NCBI GenBank assembly: GCA_964527995.1
Contig: CAZGRP010000009.1
Location: 31,606-95,605, forward strand
Origin: CAZGRP01 sp964527995
Lineage (GTDB): Bacteria > Zhuqueibacterota > Zhuqueibacteria > Oceanimicrobiales > CAZGRP01
Reading direction: 5' to 3'
DNA length: 64,000 nucleotides
Shown: one piece after another, positions 58,805 through 64,000 of the stretch
Layout: every line of letters starts with the position of its first letter
Position numbering within the stretch: position 1 is the stretch's first letter
Notes under the pieces: model-generated
The model's input: the letters and a program-made list of their open reading frames with translations, nothing else
What the model was told of the DNA's origin: nothing
The model's database searches: none
Position numbers and translations under genes: made by a program

Positions 58805-59545
58805 CTAGCGCCGCGTGGCGAAAACCACAAGGTTGTCTGAGGTGCGGCTGTCGAAGGGCGTCTGCTTCAGGTCACCCCAAAAGGAGATGGAAAAGCCTTT
58901 CTTCTCGAACAGCGGCTCAAGCTCGTTCCGCTGCCACGGATAATGATCCGTGGTCGTCAGGTTTGCGGCGACGTCCGGCTCGCCCTGACGCAGCCTGAGC
59001 AGATGGAATTTCAAATACGGCTCGTCCAGATCGTAGTAGCGCACGAAGATCGTGTCGCCCACTTCGTTGGCCGCGATGAGGCGGCGGCGTTCCGCGACAA
59101 TGCGCTCGAAGTTGAGCATTTGGGCCAGAATGTTCCCGCCTGGCCGCAGCCAGGAATGAAAACGACCAGCCACCGGCTCCAGAGCCTCTTTTCCGAGCAA
59201 GAGGGCAAAGACGTTGCCCAGGGAGATCACGGCGTCAAAATGGTTGTCGACTTCAGCTTCGGCCAAACCGGCGTGGATGAACTCCACCGCGACACCGTAC
59301 TTCCGGGCGTTTTCCCTGGCGCGCGCAATCATCGCTTCCGAGATGTCGACGCCGACCACCTCCACACCGAGCTGCGCCAGAAGCACGGCGTGCACGCCGC
59401 TGCCACAACCAGCATCTACGACTCGGCGCCAGCCATACTGTTTGACAAGCGCTTCGAAGACCGGTCGGTCGCGGTCAAGACGCTGCTCGAATCGGGTGAG
59501 ACGGTCGAAATCGGCTGCAAGGTCTTTGTAGGGATCTTCCGTCAT
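58805..59545 (-). CDS. Class I SAM-dependent methyltransferase
   Basis: This 246-residue enzyme has motif I VVDAGCGSGVHAVLLA, motif II VEVVGVDIS, and DAVISLGNVF at motif IV. The substrate-specific C-terminal part (HYPWQRNELEPLFEKKGFSISFWGDL) fits small-molecule methyltransferases. It lies 97 bp downstream of the Rad50-like gene with a heptad array between them. Confidence 0.82.
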   Translation of the reverse strand: MTEDPYKDLAADFDRLTRFEQRLDRDRPVFEALVKQYGWRRVVDAGCGSGVHAVLLAQLGVEVVGVDISEAMIARARENARKYGVAVEFIHAGLAEAEVDNHFDAVISLGNVFALLLGKEALEPVAGRFHSWLRPGGNILAQMLNFERIVAERRRLIAANEVGDTIFVRYYDLDEPYLKFHLLRLRQGEPDVAANLTTTDHYPWQRNELEPLFEKKGFSISFWGDLKQTPFDSRTSDNLVVFATRR

Positions 59546-59560
59546 GGTTGTTGGACTCTC

Positions 59561-59623
59561 GTGATGGTGAATGAGTGATGCGTTACCGGATTGTTGGTGA
59601 CTGGCCGTTCGTCATTCGTCATG
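59561..59623. repeat. 7-bp-period array, 9 units
   Basis: Units GTGATGG, TGAATGA, GTGATGC, GTTACCG, GATTGTT, GGTGACT, GGCCGTT, CGTCATT, CGTCATG. It is more diverged than the other arrays but keeps a 7-bp phase. Confidence 0.5.
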
Positions 59624-59642
59624 GCCTCCTTCGGCGGTGGGC

Positions 59643-62048
59643 TCACAGCATCCTCGCCCGACTCTCATTTCGATCGACCTCTTCCACAGCAATGAGCACC
59701 GGGAGTACCTCCTTCACGTCCTCGATGTGGGTGATCACGAACACCTGGCGGAACTGACTGGAAAGCTGTTGCAGAGCCTGCAGGATCAGTGTCTTGCGCT
59801 GTTCATCCTGCGAGCCGAAGATTTCGTCGAGCACAATGAAGTTGATGGGGTTGGCACCGGTGCGTTCCGCCACCACCTGACTGATGGCCACTCGCAGGCA
59901 GAGGTTGGCCAGGTCCTGTTCGCCGCCGGAAAAACGCGCCAGAGCGAAGCGCTCGCTGCCGTCGTAGAGGAAAATGTTGTAGTCTTCATCCAACTCCAGC
60001 ACCGAATAGCGGCCGCTGGTGGTGAGTCGCAGCAGTTCGGAGGCGCGGTGGGCGATGAGTGGCCGCATGCGGCCGGCGAGCTCGAGACGGAACCGTCCGA
60101 GGTGCTCCTCCAGGAGGTCGTAATAGTGCAGCTCCTCTTCAAGCACCTTGATGTCGGCTTCCAGCCGCTCTTGCTCGGCAATCTCGCTTTTTACCCTTTC
60201 CACGTCCTTGCGGATCTCCACCTGGGTCTGCTGAAGGCGGTGCAACCGATCTTTGGCAGAGTCTCGCGCCGCCATCACTCGATCCACTGCTGCTTTCGCC
60301 TCGGTCCACCTCTCTTCGTCGTAACCGAGTTCGGCAAGCTGGGCGGCCAGGTCGCCGAGGCGGGCGCTGGTGTCGCCCAGGGCAGCCAGCGTCGCCTGCA
60401 GGTTCTTCTCCTCATCCGGCAGGCGACGGACGTTTTCCTCATGTCTGAGCGCCTGCTCGCGTAAGCGAGACAGCTCTTCGAAACGCTGGCGGATCTCGTC
60501 ATGAGCGCTGGCATCGTAGGACACCTTGCCCAGGCTGGCGATCTCTTGACCGAGCTTGCTGAGATCTGCCCCCAGGGAAGCGCAGTTCTTGTCGGCCTCG
60601 ACGATCTGCTTTTCGAGACCCTCCGCGCGCTGCCGTTTTTGGAGCAACACATGATGGATCTTGCGCTGCTCTTCCAGGCGCCTCTGCGACTGCCTGAGGC
60701 GCGACTCGGCCCCGGCTTTCCGCTCGCTGACCCGCTTCCCGGCGGCCGTGATGCGCTCTATCTCCGCCGACAGCTCGCGCAGGACCTCATCGTAGTGATC
60801 TCCGAGCGGTCGCGTGCAAATTGGGCAGGGGGCCTCGCTGCCGAGCTTGACAATTTCTTCCCGTCGCTGGCGCTCTTTTCGAAGCTGATCGCGCAACGAG
60901 GTCAGCTCACCCTCGATGTCGCGTAGTTCACGCTGCGTGGCCTCGACCTGCTGTTCGAGCGTCGAGATCTCCTTCTCGACCTGATTCAACTCCCTTACAG
61001 CCGGCTGCAATTCGGAGAGGGCGGCGTCGAGGGTTGAGCGTCGCTTTTCCGCGTCGCGCAGGCGTCTTTGCAGATCCTCCCGTCTTTTCTCCTTCTCCTT
61101 CAGTTTGGTATGAGCCAGCAATGCGTCATCGAGCTTCTCTTTCGCCGCCTTCACCTCGTCATAGGACTTGAGCCGCGGTCGCAGCTCAGCGAGCGCCCTT
61201 TCCGAGGCTTTGATGTCGGCGATGGATTTGCGTTGTCGCGCTTCGGTGTCTCGCAACTGCTTCAGCCGTTCCTGCAACTGGCGATGCTCCGACTCAAGCT
61301 TCTGGAAGCGATCGCGAACCCGACTCAGCTCCTCGAAAGTTGACTTCGCCTTCGCCAGCGATTTCTCTTGCCGTGCCAACTCTTCCTGCGCCTTCTTGAC
61401 TTCAGCCTGGTGCTCGGCCGCCACAGCTTGGAGGCGCTTCAATTCCTCTGCGAGGGCCTTGCGATCCTGCAGCCCGGCCTCCAGACCCTCTTTGTAATTT
61501 CGTTTGCTGTTGCGGTCATCCCGGACCCGCTGCCGCGCCCGATCGATGCGGTCGATGTTGATCAGCCGGTTGATGGTCTTGCGGCGCTCCTCCGGTTGCA
61601 AATCGGAGAGCTTGTCCAGCTCTTTCTGGCGTGCGAACACCGAAACCAGAAAAGAATCGAGGTCGAGGCCGGTCAGCCTTTCGACAAACTCGTTGACGCC
61701 GCGCTCCTGGATGGCCTCCGGTTCGGCCCCGCCGGCACGAAAAACGGCCGCTTCGGCCACAGCGTTCTTGCCCTTGAGGCGGCGGATGACGCGATACTCC
61801 TGGCCGCCGCAGACAAACACCAACTCCGCCTCGCAGGCATCACCGTCGGCGACGAACTGGGAGCGCATCTCCCGCTTGTCGGTGCGTCGCGCCGTCCGCG
61901 TGCCGTACAGGGCCCAGCCGATGGCCTCGACGATGGTTGTCTTTCCGGCACCGTTGCGACCGATGACGCCGATGATGTTCTCCGGAAACTCGAGATCGAG
62001 GTTTCGAAAGCGGCGGTAGTGCTTCAGTCTCAGCGAACGGATCACCAT
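59643..62048 (-). CDS. Rad50/SbcC-like SMC-type ATPase
   Basis: This 801-residue DNA-repair ATPase. Walker A is GRNGAGKTT (30-38). Two long coiled-coil arms flank a Rad50 zinc hook, C408-P-I-C411. The C-terminal half has the signature FSGGEQDLANLCLRVA and Walker B FIVLDEIFGSQDEQRK. ATG 62048 is taken over upstream codons because only it gives the canonical MVIRSLRLKHYRRF start. A promoter lies so close (-10 at 62060-62055) that the message may be leaderless. No SbcD/Mre11 nuclease gene follows, unlike the usual sbcCD pair. Confidence 0.9.
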   Translation of the reverse strand: MVIRSLRLKHYRRFRNLDLEFPENIIGVIGRNGAGKTTIVEAIGWALYGTRTARRTDKREMRSQFVADGDACEAELVFVCGGQEYRVIRRLKGKNAVAEAAVFRAGGAEPEAIQERGVNEFVERLTGLDLDSFLVSVFARQKELDKLSDLQPEERRKTINRLINIDRIDRARQRVRDDRNSKRNYKEGLEAGLQDRKALAEELKRLQAVAAEHQAEVKKAQEELARQEKSLAKAKSTFEELSRVRDRFQKLESEHRQLQERLKQLRDTEARQRKSIADIKASERALAELRPRLKSYDEVKAAKEKLDDALLAHTKLKEKEKRREDLQRRLRDAEKRRSTLDAALSELQPAVRELNQVEKEISTLEQQVEATQRELRDIEGELTSLRDQLRKERQRREEIVKLGSEAPCPICTRPLGDHYDEVLRELSAEIERITAAGKRVSERKAGAESRLRQSQRRLEEQRKIHHVLLQKRQRAEGLEKQIVEADKNCASLGADLSKLGQEIASLGKVSYDASAHDEIRQRFEELSRLREQALRHEENVRRLPDEEKNLQATLAALGDTSARLGDLAAQLAELGYDEERWTEAKAAVDRVMAARDSAKDRLHRLQQTQVEIRKDVERVKSEIAEQERLEADIKVLEEELHYYDLLEEHLGRFRLELAGRMRPLIAHRASELLRLTTSGRYSVLELDEDYNIFLYDGSERFALARFSGGEQDLANLCLRVAISQVVAERTGANPINFIVLDEIFGSQDEQRKTLILQALQQLSSQFRQVFVITHIEDVKEVLPVLIAVEEVDRNESRARML

Positions 62049-62054
62049 GGTCCC

Positions 62055-62092
62055 AAGGTACACGTTTTTGGGTATTGCGTCAAGTACCCAAA
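62055..62092 (-). promoter_or_regulatory. Promoter of the Rad50-like gene with overlapping palindrome
   Basis: On the minus strand TTGACG (62083-62078), 17 bases, TACCTT (62060-62055). A perfect 8-bp-arm palindrome TTTGGGTA-N10-TACCCAAA (62067-62092) covers the -35 and could be an operator, perhaps for LexA. Transcription should begin at about the ATG (62048). Confidence 0.6.
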
Positions 62093-62127
62093 TCAAATTC
62101 GCTGCGTTGGTCAGGCGAAAAAAGGTC

Positions 62128-62156
62128 TTGACTTTCGGGCTCGGTTTTCGTACCAT
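62128..62156 (+). promoter_or_regulatory. Promoter of lexA
   Basis: TTGACT (62128-62133), 17 bases, TACCAT (62151-62156). The direct repeat CATAAA occurs at 62154-62159 and 62165-62170, 11 bp apart, just at the start site. Confidence 0.55.
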
Positions 62157-62197
62157 AAAGTGAACATAAATACACCATCAAAACGGAGGGTCTTCTC

Positions 62198-62821
62198 ATG
62201 AAGGGCCTGACCGAAAAACAGAGTCGCATCCTCGATCTCGTCCAGGAGCATGTTCGCCGGCTCGGCTACCCGCCCACGTTGCAGGAATTGGCCGATGCCC
62301 TCGGCATCCGCTCCAAGTATGCGATCTATAAGCACCTGCAGGCACTGGAACGAAAAGGCTACATCCGCCGCAGCCAGGGCGGCGCTCGTGGAATCACGCT
62401 GTTGCGCGCAGACCACGGCAACGAGCCGCGCCAGGGCGGCGCCCAGGTTCCTCTCGTAGGCCTGGTGCCTGCCGGTATGCCGCTCCTTGCCGAGGAAAAC
62501 ATCCAGCGCTTCGTGCACGTCCCCGGCCACCTGCTGCGGTCGCGAGCCAACTACTTCGCCCTCCGGGTGCAGGGCGACAGTATGGTCGACGCCTGCATTC
62601 TCGACGGCGACCTGGTGATCGTACGGGCCACCAACACCGCCAACGACGGCGACATCGTCGTGGCCCTGATCGGCGACGAAGCCACGGTGAAACGTTTGCG
62701 CAGCCGCAGTGGCCAGAAGTATCTGCAGGCCGAGAATCCCGACTACCCGGATATCTTTCCGGAGCAGGAGTGGACGATCCAGGGTGTCGTCGAGGCTCTG
62801 ATCCGCGAGTCAGTAGGATGA
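62198..62821 (+). CDS. lexA: LexA repressor, SOS response
   Basis: This 207-residue repressor-protease. The N-terminal winged helix (TLQELADALGIRSKYAIYKH) is followed by the self-cleavage site A92-G93 in VPAG, the catalytic S128 in QGDSMVDACI and K165 in DEATVKRL. GGAGG lies 7 bases upstream of the ATG. It is divergent from the Rad50-like repair gene, so the two may share one regulatory region. The recognition helix differs from that of E. coli, so the operator sequence cannot be predicted from the proteobacterial box. Confidence 0.93.
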   Translation: MKGLTEKQSRILDLVQEHVRRLGYPPTLQELADALGIRSKYAIYKHLQALERKGYIRRSQGGARGITLLRADHGNEPRQGGAQVPLVGLVPAGMPLLAEENIQRFVHVPGHLLRSRANYFALRVQGDSMVDACILDGDLVIVRATNTANDGDIVVALIGDEATVKRLRSRSGQKYLQAENPDYPDIFPEQEWTIQGVVEALIRESVG

Positions 62822-62862
62822 GGCTCTAAAGGAAGCGTATTCCAGCGGGGAGTGTAGCAGCG

Positions 62863-63117
62863 ATGGTCTACGAGGAAATTTTCGAGCCGATCGAGGTCAT
62901 CACGTTCTTCGAAAACGGCCATGTACGGCCATTGCGTTTCAAATGGAAAGGCAATGTCTACCGCATCCGGCGGGTGAACGGCACCTGGTCGACCCGGGAC
63001 GGCGACCGCTATCAGGTCTATTTCTCGGTAAACGCGGAAGGCCCTGACTGCTTCGAGTTGGTTTTCAACGCTGGGGACTTCAAATGGCAACTAGCGCGAG
63101 TGGCACTGGAGGGGTAG
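62863..63117 (+). CDS. Small DUF6504-like protein downstream of lexA
   Basis: This 84-residue protein reads as a compact beta-domain: RPLRFKWKGNVYRIRRV then GTWSTRDGDRYQVYFSVNA and CFELVFNAGDFKWQLARV. The pattern of basic and aromatic residues resembles DUF6504, which tends to be near SOS genes such as imuB. It starts 41 bp after lexA on the same strand and is probably part of the SOS operon. The function is unknown; the family match is from memory of the pattern and moderate. Confidence 0.6.
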   Translation: MVYEEIFEPIEVITFFENGHVRPLRFKWKGNVYRIRRVNGTWSTRDGDRYQVYFSVNAEGPDCFELVFNAGDFKWQLARVALEG

Positions 63118-63133
63118 CCGTGCCAGCCGGCGT

Positions 63134-63175
63134 CCTGACCGGATTGCCAATTAGAAACTGGGAAATTGGAATTGC
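63134..63175. repeat. 7-bp-period array, 6 units
   Basis: Units CCTGACC, GGATTGC, CAATTAG, AAACTGG, GAAATTG, GAATTGC. It lies between convergent genes. Confidence 0.6.
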
Positions 63176-63260
63176 GACAAATAAGCTTGCACCCAAAGTC
63201 TACGACCTGAATATTCCGACATGCGCGTTCATTTGCGGCTGAATCCCCTGCGTGGCCCCG

Positions 63261-63365
63261 GGACTGGGCATTAGTACCCAGCAGTTGGGAATTGGGGGCC
63301 CGGCAAGGCACAGTTGGCACTCGCCAATCCGAAATCGCCACCTCCCGCCTCCCATCTTCCGTCCC
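63261..63365. repeat. 7-bp-period array, 15 units
   Basis: Units run in phase from GGACTGG and GCATTAG through CAGTTGG, GAATTGG, CCAATCC, GAAATCG and CCGCCTC to CCGTCCC. With the array at 63134 it fills most of the 275 bp between the DUF6504-like gene and the selenoprotein gene. Confidence 0.65.
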
Positions 63366-63392
63366 AACCCGACGAGCATGCCACAGCCTGAA

Positions 63393-63812
63393 CTACTTGG
63401 AGTTTTCCAGAACCATTTCCAGCGCCTGGGTGATTTCCGGCGATGTCATGGAGTGTCCATCCATCCTCCACTTGACGTTACCTTCGGCATCAAGAATCAC
63501 CATGCCATGGCTTCTGAAGCCGTAGACCTGCATCTCCTTCTTGCTCTCCTTTGTAGTTGCATCCCTGATGTCAAAGTCCACCGCCCCTGCATAGAGCTTG
63601 TCGAGACGATTCACGATCGCCGTCACCCTCTCACACTGTGGTCAGCCGGGGATGGCATAGAACACGAGCTTTGCCCTGGCCTTATGGGCGATCTCCCCGG
63701 CAGCCGACTTCTGCTCTGACCGCTTCGAACACCCGAGTTGTACCGTGAAGGGCACAATCAGAAGAAGCGCGGCACCTGCTACGATACCTCTTCGGAAGCT
63801 TGCGTGGCGCAT
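63393..63812 (-). CDS. Thioredoxin-fold lipoprotein, predicted selenoprotein (UxxC, TGA at 63644-63642 read as Sec)
   Basis: The frame is 139 residues if the TGA at 63644-63642 (codon 57) is read as Sec. The ATG at 63812 has GAAGGAG 6 bases upstream. Residues 1-28 form a signal ending in a lipobox (VQLGC), so the protein is anchored outside the inner membrane. The thioredoxin-like part reads KLVFYAIPG-U-PQC-ERV, placing U57-P-Q-C60 exactly where a CxxC would be, and the remaining beta-alpha-beta pattern follows (VDFDIRDATTKES, YGFRSHGMVILDAEGNV). The usual cis-Pro is replaced by SHG. A bacterial SECIS-like hairpin follows the TGA. The role would be thiol-disulfide or peroxide chemistry in the periplasm. 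The gene lies 40 bp downstream of a Yip1-family gene. Confidence 0.85.
63603..63624 (-). promoter_or_regulatory. Candidate bacterial SECIS hairpin for the thioredoxin-fold selenoprotein
   Basis: On the coding (minus) strand GGCGAT pairs with ATCGTC (one G-U wobble) closing the loop CGTGA. Two more pairs lie below a one-base bulge. The loop begins 26 bases after the TGA and has G at position two and GU, as in the E. coli fdhF element. Confidence 0.65.
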
Positions 63813-63852
63813 TTTGTTCTCCTTCGCACGATTACTCAGCCTGTCCACATCC

Positions 63853-64000
63853 CTACGCCGGCCTGCCGAAGAGGACGAAGAAAAGTCCCATCACCACCAG
63901 CTGCACCACCCAGCCGATCACACAGACGCCGATCGCCCGGCCCGTGCTGGTATAGTCCAGCGCCTGCCGCACCGCGATCACCATGGCTACCAACATCCAG
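63853..64000 (-). CDS. Yip1-family membrane protein, C-terminal fragment
   Basis: The frame enters from the right edge and ends at TAG 63855-63853. The visible 48 residues begin near MLVAMVIAVRQALDYTSTGR and continue AIGVCVIGWVVQLVV, ending in two transmembrane helices. The RQALDYTSTGRAIGVCVIGW segment is characteristic of Yip1-domain proteins in bacteria, whose function is unknown. The selenoprotein gene starts 40 bp downstream, so they may be one operon. Confidence 0.8.
   Translation of the reverse strand, partial: WMLVAMVIAVRQALDYTSTGRAIGVCVIGWVVQLVVMGLFFVLFGRPA

Overview
The window is 64 kb of GC-rich bacterial chromosome, probably a metagenome-assembled scaffold because it carries one run of exactly 100 N (50651-50750). 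I see no rRNA, tRNA, CRISPR array, phage or complete insertion sequence. Two secreted proteins (6133-11034 and 37692-39431) end in the NYPNPFN / SGVYIYQL-type C-terminal domain (FlgD-like or type IX sorting-like) that is common in the Fibrobacteres-Chlorobi-Bacteroidetes group and neighbouring candidate phyla such as KSB1, Latescibacteria, Zixibacteria and Eisenbacteria. That placement is an inference. TGA is a normal stop codon here; many genes end with it.

The most important observation is that two genes are readable only if an in-frame TGA is decoded as selenocysteine. One is an AhpD-like protein (3763-4317) with a C-x-x-U motif in which the whole AhpD catalytic relay lines up. The other is a thioredoxin-fold lipoprotein (63393-63812) with a U-x-x-C motif. 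Each TGA is followed at the right distance by a hairpin that fits a bacterial SECIS element. No sel genes lie in the window.

Layout. 1-3463: a pair of M16 peptidases, one active and one degenerate. 3763-5340: the AhpD-like selenoprotein and a helical unknown. 6133-11034: a 1633-residue surface protein with four lamin-tail plus PKD repeats. 11072-16249: nitrilase, a PD-(D/E)XK nuclease-like protein, a tiny basic protein gene with its own promoter and terminator, membrane proteins, a CPBP protease and a calcineurin-like phosphoesterase. 16342-28343: an SCP2-E1alpha-E1beta fusion, an alpha/beta hydrolase, a DUF4013-like protein, a PDZ-GAF-SpoIIE phosphatase, a transglycosylase, a two-gene unknown envelope operon and a MetE-like protein. 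28760-34309: a molybdenum hydroxylase operon (small, large and FAD subunits), then a MNT/HEPN toxin-antitoxin pair and a MocA-like cytidylyltransferase. 34403-37400: a NikR-controlled nickel ECF transporter with a clear operator-promoter overlap.

37692-45184: a nine-heme cytochrome, a second CPBP protease, a CocE-like hydrolase, small membrane proteins, and an anti-sigma/ECF sigma pair split by a MITE-like element. 45456-53192: carbohydrate genes (glycosyltransferase with a C-terminal alpha-helical domain, GH130 phosphorylase, adrenodoxin-reductase-like enzyme, GalT, D-threonine-aldolase-like enzyme). 53377-59545: a DUF3179 lipoprotein, an S41 protease, a predicted beta-barrel, two methyltransferases and a hydrolase. 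59643-63117: a stand-alone Rad50/SbcC-like ATPase divergent from lexA, whose downstream partner is a small DUF6504-like protein. 63393-64000: the second selenoprotein gene behind a partial Yip1-family gene.

A further unexplained structure is a set of intergenic arrays with a strict 7-bp period but different sequence at each locus (18901, 19143, 23867, 24937, 50598, 59561, 63134, 63261). Each lies just past the 3' end of a gene.
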